Positions 10,402 through 20,334 of a stretch of DNA of 64,000 nucleotides are shown in pieces. The position numbers and the translations under genes were made by a program. Location of the stretch: assembly GCA_030710605.1 (NCBI GenBank), contig CP092879.1:47016576-47080575 (forward strand), read 5' to 3'. Origin of the DNA: Cordylochernes scorpioides (lineage: Eukaryota > Arthropoda > Arachnida > Pseudoscorpiones > Chernetidae). A model generated the notes under the pieces. That model did no database searches and was not told the DNA's origin. It worked only from the letters and a program-made list of their open reading frames with translations. Position 1 is the stretch's first letter. Every line of letters begins with the position of its first letter.

Positions 10402-10606
10402 CACTCATGGACAAAACTTAAGGAGGTTGTACCTTTTAGCATGTATATCGGGATTCAGACAATAACTTTAAAAGATATTACAGTGACCTTTATTGAAGAC
10501 ACACGTGATAAACAAGTGTGAACAAAATTGTCTCTGTCTTCTTCCAAAAAAACAGACCTCCGAAGACATCAAAGACTTTCCACTTCTTCAAGTTTTGTCC
10601 ATGAGT
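10402..10606 (-). mobile_element. MITE family M1, copy 3 (best left end)
   Basis: The copy starts CACTCATGGACAAAACTTAA with GGAGGTTGTACC and ends AGTTTTGTCCATGAGT. The body is in reverse orientation to the copies at 1639 and 2967 (GTATATCGGGATTCAGACAA; GTGACCTTTATTGAAGACAC). Flanking sequence keeps TA-like bases on the left. Non-coding. Confidence 0.8.
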
Positions 10607-11139
10607 TTAAATTATAGTTGAGACATTGATTAACTTCGTGCCCTAAAATTATAATCACAATAACATTCGCGCCTATCTTTCAAAAGTCTGTAATAACTCT
10701 GTCAATTAAATTCCAATATATTGCTGTCATTAGTCAAAATAAAATAATATATTTGTGGCTCATAGAGGTGATATCATCTGATAGAATTTGTGTAAAAACT
10801 CAGATGTATATAAAATAATTATAGAATTCTCAACCTTTGCTTATATAAAATTGGAACTTAGCTGTATAAACCTATCTATGATACTACATCCTATATAGAT
10901 TGAAAAAAAAAATGTTTTTTTTATTTAAAAGAGAATTATAATCCTATAATATTAATTTACGCAAAACAACACACAAACAACAATACAACAACACAACATA
11001 TATTTTGAATCATTCACATGTACCTTGTTCAATACATCAATTATTGATTATATCTATAGGAAAGTTATAATAAACTTAATTATATACTATTGTCGTATGA
11101 ATAAATACAATACATGATAATAAATCATCAGGGACATAT
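10607..11139. other. No recognisable feature
   Basis: AT-rich sequence with an ACAACACA-rich stretch near 10970-11000. No gene or shared repeat seen. Confidence 0.35.
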
Positions 11140-11323
11140 AAACACTCTCGGACTGTTGGTCGTCTATTTTTTTTTAAGGCGACAGATAGAATTTTGTTCA
11201 CACTTGGTCATCTCATATGTCTTCAATAAAGGTCAATGTATATCAAATAACTTTCAGAGTTATTATCTCAATCCTGAAATATATGCTTAAAGGTACAACT
11301 TCCTTAAGTTTTGTCCATGAGTG
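11140..11323 (+). mobile_element. MITE family M1, copy 4
   Basis: The right end is intact (GGTACAACTTCCTTAAG, TTTTGTCCATGAGTGT). The left end is degenerate. The core GTTCACACTTGGTCATCTCA and CTTCAATAAAGGTCAATGTA is shared with the family. Confidence 0.7.
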
Positions 11324-13089
11324 TTTATTCTATTTTATTATTTAGATCCATTATATTATATAATTATTTTAAACGATGTTTCGTTTTTATATAAAAACAC
11401 AATATTTAAATATATATTTTATTATTTCGAAAAAAAAGGTAAAATTATTTTTGAATATTGACAATATATATTGGGTATAAGATATTCCAGTAAGGAAAGC
11501 ATACATATACACTAGAATCATAAATTTATATTTAAAAATGGAAATAATAAAATTGATTAGAATAATGACATTCATATTAACTTCCAAGAGTTTTCAAGAG
11601 ACGACCAAAAGTTACATTTATAACTAAAATTCACATTTTATATATATAGAAAATATATTCAAATTAAAATTGTAATTTAAAAATTCACACACACATCTAA
11701 TCACAAGAAAATTGCAAGTAAATACATCCTAAACATTCCCATTGCTTTTCAAAAATTGAGAAAAAAGAAAAAAAAAGTGTTTTAAGAAAGAAAAGAAGAT
11801 TGGTATTTGCACGATGCCTCAATATTTGCCTTAGCGTCCAATATAAACAGACATTTTACCAAAATGGACGACTTTATTGATCTAGAAAATCAAATCTTGA
11901 TGCCAATTAGGGTAAAAACTCTGGCGTCAGAAAGACTTGAGAAGAATTCCTTCTATCGCCTGCGGGAGTGGCTACGTCCATTATACTAATTACCATACAA
12001 AGAGCAATGGCATGTAAGGATCAGTACGAACACCAGTTTGCCATTTTCAGCTTAGATTTTTCTTCATCCCAATTCGCTACTGAGTAAAAGGGATTAGGCT
12101 TTTTAAAAACTAAGCCTACTCAATTAAAATCCTTTCTCCCTAAACCTAATTTGACAGGAGCTTTTCGTTTGGTTGCATTAGGCTTAACGGAACATTTAAA
12201 AAAAAATATATATATATATCATGGTTTTGGTCAAAAATAAAAATATATATTATCTATGATTGCTTTAGGGGGGAAAATAACTAACCTTTCTCTCTTCTTC
12301 CTTTTATTTAATCTTTTTTTTTTCTTATATTTTTCTCTAATTAAGGCGCTTTTTTTTCTTTCTTAAAGCTGCCAAACTACTGGCAAAAATCGACCCGCCT
12401 CAAGCTCATTAATTAAATAGCGAAGATATAATAATTAGTTCATTAATTAGAATAATTAAAACCCTTTTTCAAAACAAAAATTTGAAGAGAGAAAAAAAAT
12501 TTGGAAGGAGCTCAACTCGTTAAATTGGAAATTCTGTTTGATGAGAGATTTAAAAATTTCCAAAATAAATAAAGCTTCACAAAAAAACTAATTAAAACGG
12601 GTATTTACACTCTTTGGAATTAGCAAGTTCTTTTAATTTGGCTGGCTAGCCTGAAAAATGCTTCTCATCATACCATAAAATATAAATTAGCACCTCTGTT
12701 AATTAAAATTTAGTTGGCGCCATTTTTTTCCCGCCTTCCCAATGAACCAGACGACGACAACAACCAAGGATAATCCGGGTAGTTTGGAAAAAGTAGGCTT
12801 AGGTTTCATTTCCTTTAATAACCTTTTCTTCGAAATTCGGTTGCTATTTTTTTTTTTACCTTAGTTTATTTCTTTTTTTCCTTTTAATAACTCGTATAGA
12901 TAACAGAAATAATTATAGTTTTGTTATTTGTAAGATTGTGTGTATATATAAGGACATACAATATAAATATTATAATTTATTTATTATATTAAGTAATATA
13001 AATATATTTTCTATCACTTTAAACAAAACATGCAATTAATTTTATGTGTATAATATACTCACTTATCATGTATATATATTTTTAGATAA
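11324..13089. other. Mostly single-copy-looking AT-rich DNA
   Basis: I see no repeat family or gene. The stretch 11810-12180 and the part near 12690-12800 are less AT-rich and could be conserved non-coding DNA; that is a guess. A 60-codon frame at 11807 is unrecognised. Confidence 0.35.
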
Positions 13090-13225
13090 TAAAAAGGCAT
13101 ATATTGGATTAAATAAAAGGTTTATTTGCCAATGTATTGACAAAGGTTGGCATTCAGCCAACCCAAATATTGGCAAATAAACCTTTTATTCAATACAATA
13201 TATGCCTTTTTATTATCTAATGATT
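13090..13225. mobile_element. Fold-back element family F, copy 1
   Basis: The near-perfect palindrome has arms AAAAAGGCATATATTGGATT (left) and its complement ending ATATGCCTTTTTATTATC (right). The central loop is AAGGTTGGCATTCAGCCAAC. A sibling with the same ends is at 15713-15848, and halves are at 15925-16090 and 49205-49262. The flanks often carry ATAGAGCAATCCAT. Confidence 0.75.
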
Positions 13226-13414
13226 TAAATATGGATTTCTCTATATACAGAATGTATATTTATGTGAGCAATAGATACCCATAAATTATTTGAAAGAGGA
13301 AAAATAAAAATCAGGTAAAAAGTTTCTTTTAATTTTGAATTTGCAAGCTTTCGAGCAAATATACTGCTCTTCAACGGGCTAATACTCTATGTACATATAT
13401 ATAGAAAAATAAGA
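13226..13414 (-). repeat. Decayed hammerhead-bearing repeat end
   Basis: On minus at 13377-13349 the sequence reads CCGUUGA, a stem-loop AGAGCAGUAUAUUUGCUC, GAAA, GCUU. This is the same layout as the other hammerheads, but the core has two changed bases (CUGAUGA expected). The partner at 14054-14080 has the same altered core, so the change is shared, not private. Confidence 0.45.
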
Positions 13415-13890
13415 AAAAAATAGAAAAAAGGTCAGGTGTTGATATTAAAAATAAAATAAGCATATCCTGACTGCTCAAATGAACATTTTTAGATGGCAGA
13501 GCGCCATCTAGTGGAACAAAAATCAACTAAACGTTGATTTAATTTGTCTCCTGATATTTCGCCAGCCCATTTTCTTGATAAATCAAGAAAGGTCGACCTC
13601 TAACACATTTGGGCTGTTGGCCCTCGTCAGTGTGGTACAGACTGTACCTCTACGCCCAAAATTTGGTCACAGAGGCTTCCTGAGAAATCAAGAAATGGGT
13701 ATTTAAGGCAAAGTTTGCGTAAATATGCTGTTCATGCGAATAAATAAGAAAAAATAGAAAACAGGTCAGGTGTTGATATTACTGTAAAACAAAATAGGCA
13801 TATCCTGAAAGCTTATATGAGCATTTCAATTCAAATCAACGTTTAGTTGATTTTTATCCTACTAGATGGCGCCCCCTGCCATCTAAAATA
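13415..13890 (-). mobile_element. Fold-back element family H2 with decayed hammerhead
   Basis: Both sides carry AGGTCAGGTGTTGATATT and GCATATCCTGA segments, then hairpins ATCAACTAAACGTTGAT-type and AGATGGC...GCCATCT. The layout parallels family H1. In the middle, on minus (13630-13598), CCACA, CUGACGA and GGGCCAACAGCCC are intact, but the following GAAA and cleavage site are partly deleted (CCCAAAUGUGU). It is probably a cousin of H1 whose ribozyme has died. Confidence 0.6.
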
Positions 13891-14012
13891 ATTATGTTAT
13901 CAGTAAGGATATACCTACTATCTAGTGACATACCTACTAAAATATAATAAAGTTTTTACTTTTAGGTTTATTATATTTCATATTACTCTATTCTCTTTTA
14001 AAATTACAAATA

Positions 14013-14195
14013 TTTTCTCACAATGAGTATCTTTTTATTTAAAAAACGCTAGCTTTCAAGCGTTAATCGCTCTTCAACGGGCTTAATATAATATCGACTT
14101 GATCCCACCAGAAATATTTACAAAAACAAACGCTTGAAAGCTAGCGTTTTTTTTCAATAAAAAGATACTCATTGTGAGAAAATATTTGTAATTTT
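14013..14195. mobile_element. Fold-back element with hammerhead-like arms
   Basis: The inverted arms are AAATATTTTCTCACAATGAG, TATCTTTTTATT and AACGCTAGCTTTCAAGCG. The left arm on minus holds CCGUUGA, stem AGCG-AUUAA-CGCU, GAAA, GCUA. The right arm keeps only the GAAAGCTAGCG half (about 14133-14150). Core bases differ from the hammerhead consensus at two positions. Confidence 0.6.
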
Positions 14196-14412
14196 AAAAC
14201 TTTTTCACAATTTTATCATGAATAGAGACTATATTCTCTGGAATATCACGAAGTAACCCTATATATAGCGTACTCTGTGAGAATATAAATATTCAATACT
14301 ATTGTTTAATATATAACTTGTACAATTAGTAATGTTTTTATTTTAATATTGATTCAAGGGATTATTTTATCGAAAAATATTCTTTATAGCCATTTAAAAT
14401 TTATTTTACGTT

Positions 14413-15098
14413 TGTATTGTAATAAAATATTTATTATTTTATTAACATAGCATCATTTTTATGTTTATATTTTGCTACTCTGTAAACTTCCCTCGTTGCT
14501 TATCTTTTGTTTATCATTCATAGTTTGTACTTGCCTTAAATAAATTGCTGTCTCATCCTAAAGGTTGTCTTCCTCAATTTTTCATGTGGTATTTTGGTGG
14601 AGATGCTGGGTAAATTAGAAAAGTCAAACTAAAGATTGCCGAGAAAGCCTTGAGGCCATGGATGCTGTGACCCACATTTTCAGAGACTGACACCAGGATT
14701 CCACCGCCTTATCAAAGCCAAGACTTCCCTCCAAGATGACGATGTCCCTATAGACGATACGACGACAAAGCCGCTCTTCACGCCGCAACAAAAAGGACGC
14801 AAAGGTACAAGGGACAAAGTTTCAAGACTTCGATGGAATCCTTGGCAGAAGCACGTCAGATCCATGTCAGTATCTACAATAATTGCAAGCTGTGGGTCAC
14901 AGCTCCCGTAGGGAAGGAGTTATGTAGCAAAGTATTTATTATTTTATTAACAGAGTATCATTTTTTAAAGTTTATATTTTGCTATTCTGTAACCTTCCCT
15001 CGTTTCTTATCTTTTGTTTATCACTCATAGTTTGTTGTTGCCTTAAATAAATTGCTGTGTCATCCTGAAGTTTGTCTTCCCTAATATTCCACGTGACA
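14413..15098 (+). mobile_element. TRIM-like non-autonomous LTR retrotransposon
   Basis: Two direct ~176-bp repeats (14413-14591 and 14923-15098) bracket ~330 bp without a coding frame. Each repeat has TATTTATTATTTTATTAAC, an AATAAA and a TTCCACGTGACA-type end. A TGGTGGAGATGCTGGGT stretch follows the left repeat, where a primer-binding site is expected. A purine tract AGGGAAGGAG directly precedes the right repeat. TG...CA ends fit the right LTR. No clear target duplication. Solo copies occur at 500-1022, 37135-37295 and 48953-49165. Confidence 0.65.
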
Positions 15099-15205
15099 AT
15101 ATTATAACATTGGACACAGAATTGGGTAGACTATAATTAACATGGATCATATAACAATTCTTTTGGGACATTTTTATAACAAATCTGTTAACAATCTGTA
15201 AATAA

Positions 15206-15448
15206 TAGTACAAATGTGAATTGTACTTGGATAATGAGAATAAATTAAGAAAAAAGGCATCTCCTTATCATGCAAATAAAAGTTGCTGATGACTTGCACT
15301 AAACGCGTTGTTAGATTTTCTTGATTAATTAAGAATGGGTATTTGGCCAATTCTGAAATAATTAATAATCAACAGAACAGTTTATATTTATTCAGACAGA
15401 TGGCGCAAGCCATCAGCAACTTTCAGTTGCACGATAAGAAGATGCCTT
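15206..15448 (+). mobile_element. Fold-back family H1, copy 2 (ribozyme deleted)
   Basis: Contains AGTACAAATGTGAATTGTAC, GGCATCTCCTTATCATGC, TTCTTGATTAATTAAGAA and the terminal GATGGCGCAAGCCATC hairpin. The hammerhead core is missing: only AAACGCGTTGTTAG remains where it should be. Confidence 0.65.
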
Positions 15449-15712
15449 AACAAATCTGTTAACAAATTATGATGATTCGACCATATAAATACCTTTAAAT
15501 ATCCTAATCATGAAAATATATTTTATAAAACGTTCAATATATTATAATTATACTTAATTTTAACACCTGAAAACTTTTAAATACAATAATTTACTTGCAT
15601 AAAAAGAGGATTTATATTTTTTTAGCCATATGCATCCTTTCAAGATATTTAGGCTTCAACCAATACAAGCTATTTAGAGAGAAGCCCTCTTTACAAATAT
15701 ATATTTAATTAA

Positions 15713-15848
15713 AAAGGCATATATTGGATCAAAATATCATTTATTTTACCATTTTATCATTCAGTCTAAAAGGTTGGCGTTCATCCAACTAAAATTCTGA
15801 TAAAATAAATGATATTTTGATCCAATATATGCCTTTTTAATTAAAGAT
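15713..15848. mobile_element. Fold-back element family F, copy 2
   Basis: The palindrome has arms AAAAAGGCATATATTGGATC / GATCCAATATATGCCTTTTT and an AAATATCATTTATTTTA arm core. The centre AAGGTTGGCGTTCATCCAAC matches copy 1. Confidence 0.8.
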
Positions 15849-15924
15849 TTATTTATGAATTGCTCTATTTTTAAAATAAATATATATGGATCCTAAAAGT
15901 GCTTATTTTTCATATAAATATAAA

Positions 15925-16090
15925 TTTTGAAAATAGAGCAATCCATAAATAGATCTATTGACGTTATGTGGCGCTTAGTTTGTTGTTGACACATATTATA
16001 TGTTATAATACTTTGAAAAAGGTTGGAATTCAGTCAAGTGAAATATTGGTAAAATAAATGATATTTTGATTCAATATATGCTTTTTTAAT
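15925..16090. mobile_element. Fold-back family F, half copy
   Basis: Right half only: AAGGTTGGAATTCAGTCAAG, TGATATTTTGATTCAATATA and TGCTTTTTTAATTAAA. It is preceded by the flank motif AAATAGAGCAATCCATAAAT. Confidence 0.6.
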
Positions 16091-16107
16091 TAAATAAATA
16101 TAAATAT

Positions 16108-16232
16108 ATAGTCGAACTGCGCTTCTCAAACGTGTAGACATATGGATTACTTATAGTAAAAGCAGTCGCTAACTTCTACCCACCATGATTACCTTGGCCT
16201 GTACCACGTGTATTCTCTCTCAATGGATAATA
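16108..16232 (+). mobile_element. tRNA-derived SINE family T, 3' fragment
   Basis: Body and tail only: GTCGAACTGC, GTGTAGACATATGGATTACT, AAAGCAGTCGCTAACTTCTA and TGGCCTGTACCACGTGTA. The full structure is at 47850-48154. Confidence 0.7.
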
Positions 16233-18075
16233 AAATAAATATATACCAAAAGAGAGAGTGGCACCTCCCCCATTAAAATGCATTAGAACAAAACATTTTG
16301 TGCTTTGCATCCCAGTACAAAACTTAATGGTGTTGATAAAGAATGAGAACAACCAATTTTGGCAACTTCAGATAAAAATTCAATAACGAAAGTAGATATT
16401 ATTATTTTTTTGATTTTTATATCGACTTTTTTAATGTTGTAATGTCAATTTTTATTTATAGAGGGACATATGTAATTTTGAAAATTAATTTTTATTTTCA
16501 GTTCATTTATATTATTTATTTATATATTTTTTACACTTTAAAACGACATTTTATAGTTTAATTGCAATATGTATTTAAATTGTTTTTGCTAGGCATATAT
16601 TTATATGTGAAAAAGTAATAATAAACATGTAGAATATACTGTTTATATATTTTAAATAATTTATATTCAAAGCTTTATAATACTATGGTATTTTATTGAA
16701 AATAATTAATTTGTTGTGTTCATAGCTGAAAATTCAGCATAAATAGATTTTATTTTTAAAAGATAATTATTTTTATAATAAAATTTTAACGCGCGAATTT
16801 TAGTATTTTAATTTCAGAATTAAAAACAATAAATCAAATCATTACTGAAACTTTAATAATATTCCAAAGACATTTTTCGATATTTTAATTTAATTTTAAT
16901 TTCAGATGATAATTTATTTTTCGAAAGTCACGCAACAAAAAAAGGCATTTATTTATATTTTAAATATCTATTTATATATATTAAAATTCTACATAAATAA
17001 TCATATTATAATTTTTCGATGTTATATTTAGATTGAACTTTTTTCAACAAATTAGAAAAAATATATATATAGAGGGGGGAATATATATTAATCGATTTAT
17101 TACATAATGGAGAGTATTTTTCTAGAAAAGTCTTTTGGACAATAAAGAAGAACACAAAACAAGGAACTTGGCCGCCCAATAAAACAAATAAAATGCCAAA
17201 AGACCCATCGCCGGCTGGTGGCCATGTTAAGACACCAAACGACGCTCCCATTACAAGGCTGGCAGCAGAAATGGCGGGACAACGTGTGGCCAATTTCACG
17301 GCAGCCTAGAAAATCGAAGAATTTTTCTAATTACTGGGGCATCACGTGACCGGGCCAAATTACGTAGGTCAGAAAATTGGTTTTCCCCGCAACTTTTTCC
17401 ACCCGTCTCACGCTCCTTTTTGTAAGACTTTTCCTTCAAAACACCTCGTTTTGAAAAATACAAATAAAAGCTTACAGGGTAACAGTTTAATCGTTTTTAT
17501 TGACGCTACATTTTGTTTTTAATGATGTAATTTTTTTTCTATTTCTCTATGTAGTTTCTATCGATTTTTCTCAAAAACTTTAATGGAACTTTTATTTAAA
17601 GTTTTTCTCTACTTGGTGAAAATGTTCTGATAAAAGAATGAGTTTAAAAAAAAAAGAAGGAGGATAAATGAGACAAAAACGCAATTAAAAAGGTTTAATT
17701 AATTGATGATTTGAAAGCGATTTTTAAATTAAATTTTATAATTAGTAAACCCAATAAAAGTTGAGATCATATATTAGTGAAGGGGAGTTTGAAAATTAAG
17801 TTTTTAGGAAGATTTTTAAAGGGATCATTTTTTTTGCCCTTATTATAAACGAAGTTTTTTCTTAATGAAGGCTTTGACAAAAACGGTATTTAAAAATTTT
17901 GCTAAGCCTTGGTGAACAAATTAAATTTAATCCTCTGTCATTAATAATGAGCTTGGGGCAAGAAAATAAGGGGGAGAATTTTAATAGAAGGAGATGGGTA
18001 GGATTTAATAGCTAGCAAAGATGGCATCGTCTCTAGCTTAGAAATAACCAAGTATAATACAACCTCCAATATACC
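16233..18075. other. AT-rich DNA with one GC-richer island
   Basis: 16233-17100 is very AT-rich without features. About 17140-17470 is GC-richer and not repeated elsewhere; it contains ATCACGTGAC and CTAATTA motifs. It could be conserved non-coding DNA, and no exon with credible borders was found. The rest to 18075 shows nothing recognisable. Confidence 0.35.
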
Positions 18076-18285
18076 TGAGGTCGGTAAGCTGCAGCTCGTG
18101 AGCCACATGCGGTTCTTTGGATGGAAAGCTATGGCTTTTTATATAGTTCCATATGTAAATATTTATTTATGCTAGTACTATTTATTGTTGGCAAGAAAAT
18201 ATTTTGTGGCCTCTTTGAAAATTATGAAATTTTGTAAATTGTACTTTTTGACTCTTCCGACTTCAAAAGTTTGACGACCCCTGAA
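18076..18285. mobile_element. Possible hAT-type MITE, decayed
   Basis: The left side CTGAGGTCGGTAAGCTGCAG with CTCGTGAGCCACATGCGG and the right end AAGTTTGACGACCCCTG resemble the CAGGGGT...-ended hAT MITE at 63100-63513 and its rich-GCC interior. No target duplication is visible. Confidence 0.35.
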
Positions 18286-18354
18286 ATAGACCACTTTATT
18301 TTGGGGCTGTCCAAATTTGACGTTTAAGGGAGGTTTTTGGACGCTTAAGAGATA

Positions 18355-18470
18355 TTTATATTCTAAATATGTTTGCCGAAAGCGTAATAAAATAGGTGCT
18401 TTCAAGCGTTGACTCTTCCTCAGGAAGTCTGAGGAATATCTGATTCGAAAGCTAGAATATTTTAAGGATT
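18355..18470. mobile_element. Small fold-back with two hammerhead cores
   Basis: Inverted arms around 18424. Minus arm: CUGAGGA (18423-18417), AGAGUCAACGCUU, GAAA (18403-18400), GCA; the scissile U has become A. Plus arm: CUGAGGA (18429-18435), AUAUCUGAUUC, GAAA (18447-18450), GCUA. The stem II pairing of the plus arm is poor. Both are probably decayed. Confidence 0.5.
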
Positions 18471-18564
18471 ATGAAGCACCTTGCAATTCGTTCTTTTTTT
18501 CGCATTTTTTTTTTTTTAAATCTTTATATTCGTATTAACATTCCACAAGGATAACTATTTTTAA

Positions 18565-18795
18565 TTTGAAAAAAAATAGTACAAATGTGACATTGTACTG
18601 GGATAAGGTGCCTCGTTGAGGTACAGCTTGCACCACGCTGATGAGGGCCAACAGCCCGAAACACGTCCGTGGTTAGCATTTCTTGATTAATCAAGAATGG
18701 GTATTTGGCCAATTCTATAATAATTAAAAATCAACGAGAATAGTTGATATTTATTCCGATAGATGGCGCAAGCCATCAGCAACTTTAGTAGGCGT
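18565..18795 (+). mobile_element. Family H1, copy 3, carrying the best hammerhead
   Basis: Starts AGTACAAATGTGACATTGTA and ends GATGGCGCAAGCCATCAGCAA. Most of the left arm is deleted, so it is not a fold-back now. The interior has CGTTGAGGTACAGCTTGC, then the ribozyme (18633-18672), the TTCTTGATTAATCAAGAA palindrome, GGCCAATTCT, and an ATCAACGAGAATAGTTGAT hairpin. Confidence 0.75.
18633..18672 (+). ncRNA. Complete hammerhead self-cleaving ribozyme motif
   Basis: Order on plus: stem I strand CCACG (18633-18637); core CUGAUGA (18638-18644); stem II GGGC-CAACA-GCCC (18645-18657); GAAA (18658-18661); C-AC-G (18662-18665) forming a minimal stem III with A18661-U18666; C17 at 18667; then CGUGG (18668-18672), a perfect partner of CCACG. 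Every invariant hammerhead base is present and the predicted cleavage is after 18667 (GUC). This is a type I layout with a very short stem III, as known for Penelope-like elements and retrozymes. Such forms often cleave as dimers. Activity is inferred from sequence only. Confidence 0.88.
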
Positions 18796-19079
18796 CTCTT
18801 ACTGGGAAAAAGAAAGAGAGGATTCCATTTGGTTATTAACTAATATATGCATTTATTTAAGGAGCAACCCGCTCCAACACAATGGTTACAAAAACTAAAA
18901 AGCGAGTGGGGGGGGGGCAAAGGTGGCGTGATCGTAGCCGACCAATAGGAGGGCGCCATTCCAAAAAAAAAAAAAGCAAACGGTGACAGAGATGACTGAT
19001 GAAGAATGACGCTCGTAACTGTATATAGAATATTGAAGTGTGTTTATTAAATATTAATCAATTGGAATAAATTGATATT
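18796..19079. other. Unannotated spacer
   Basis: No feature seen apart from short homopolymer runs (G and A) near 18908 and 18965. Confidence 0.4.
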
Positions 19080-19640
19080 ACATATATTCTCTCTCATGAA
19101 ATTTTCCGGGATACAATTGATCTATAAAATATAAGGTCGACTCTCCCGTCAAAATATATGTCAAAAACCATACGTCATCTATTGGCCGTCGCCGCAAACT
19201 AGCAGCCTCGGGTCGGTAACAAAGCCACAATACCAGCTTTGGTAAACTGAGAAGCGTCCACCTAGATACCATGGTTTAGGACTAATGGCCCTTGTCAGTC
19301 CAGGGCGTACTTTATTCCATGAGATCCACACGGGATCTAATGGAATATCCACAATCCGTCAAAGAGGTGTTTAGCTGGTTGAGTGGCTAGGCCAAATCTA
19401 TGGCCAAAACATAGATGGAATTTTTCCGGGAGAAAATTAACCTATAAAAGCAAAGGTCACCTCTCCCGTCAAAATAAATGACAAAACCAGCCACTCTACC
19501 ATCTAAACACCTCTTTGGCGGATTGTGAAGTTCACATTAGCTCCCGTGTGGATCTCATGGAATAAATTCCGCCCTCTAGGTAGACGCTTCTCAGTTTGCC
19601 AAAGGTGGTGTTGTGTCTTTGTCACTGACCTTAGTCCGCT
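19080..19640. repeat. Family G repeat, inverted pair
   Basis: The left half on minus and the right half on plus share GACGCTTCTCAGTTT, CCAAAGCTGGT-type and TTTGTTACCGACC-type sequence. CTCTCCCGTCAAAATA occurs in both. The central parts carry GATCCACACGGGATCTAATG and GTGTGGATCTCATGGAATAA. This is a dispersed repeat of unknown class (also at 9527 and 48830). Confidence 0.5.
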
Positions 19641-19683
19641 GTTTTCTGAATAGAAAAATAATTTAATAAAATAATCCTTGTGA

Positions 19684-20012
19684 AAAAACAGTACAAATGT
19701 GATATTGTACTATTTTTTCACATTGTGTCGCGGTCTCACGCAATTCTGGCCTTAACTACCCGTTTCATGATTTTTCAGGATGCCTGAATGACCAGTTTTT
19801 TGGTCGTTGAGGTACAGCTTGCACTACGCTGATGAGGGCCAACAGCCCGAAAAACGTCCGTGGTTAGATTTTCTTGATTAATCAAGAATGGGTATTTGGC
19901 CAATTCTGGAATAATTAAAAATCAACGAGAATAGTTGATATTTATTCCGATAGATGACGCAAGCCATCAGAAACTTTCAGTTGCACGATAAGGAGATGCC
20001 TTTTTCTTACAA
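19684..20012 (+). mobile_element. Fold-back family H1, copy 4
   Basis: Starts AGTACAAATGTGATATTGTA and ends GCACGATAAGGAGATGCC. The interior is not simply inverted: 19720-19800 holds GTGTCGCGGTCTCACGCAAT and AACTACCCGTTTCATGATTT, absent from the other copies. The ribozyme lies at 19824-19863, followed by the palindrome and hairpins of the family. Confidence 0.7.
19824..19863 (+). ncRNA. Hammerhead ribozyme motif (H1 copy 4)
   Basis: CUACG, CUGAUGA (19829-19835), GGGC-CAACA-GCCC, GAAA (19849-19852), AACGUC, CGUGG. Stem I is kept by a U-G wobble (CUACG with CGUGG). Stem III has lost its C-G pair (A-G mismatch). The core is otherwise invariant, so this is a near-intact sibling of the motif at 18633. 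Confidence 0.75.
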
Positions 20013-20044
20013 TAATCCTTTATATCAATATTTAAGGTGAAATG

Positions 20045-20135
20045 ATCAGTTTTCCAGGGATAAGTTTCTTTTTGAAGAATTTAATACAAATCTCTAGAGC
20101 TTTCGGGCGTGAGAGCCCTTCTACAGGAGAAAATA
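20045..20135 (-). repeat. Penelope-like end with altered hammerhead
   Basis: On minus: CUGUAGA (20126-20120), AGGGCUCUCACGCCC, GAAA (20104-20101), GCUC, then AAGAAACTTATCCCTGG further on. The same order and an AAGAGACTTATCCCT tail occur at the right window edge (63600-63665). The core has U for the invariant A6, so activity is doubtful. Confidence 0.5.
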
Positions 20136-20334
20136 CTTTACAATAATGATACTTGTGTAATGGATATGTTTATTCAATGCTCTTAATTGTATAATTTCTT
20201 TTTGATAATTATGTTACCTACTTTACTCCAATATGAATTATTGTAAATAGTTTCACATGCCACTATTCAGATTGGATATAGCGTGTCTTGTTTGCAACTG
20301 GTAAATAAATAAAATAATGATACACAATAATGTA

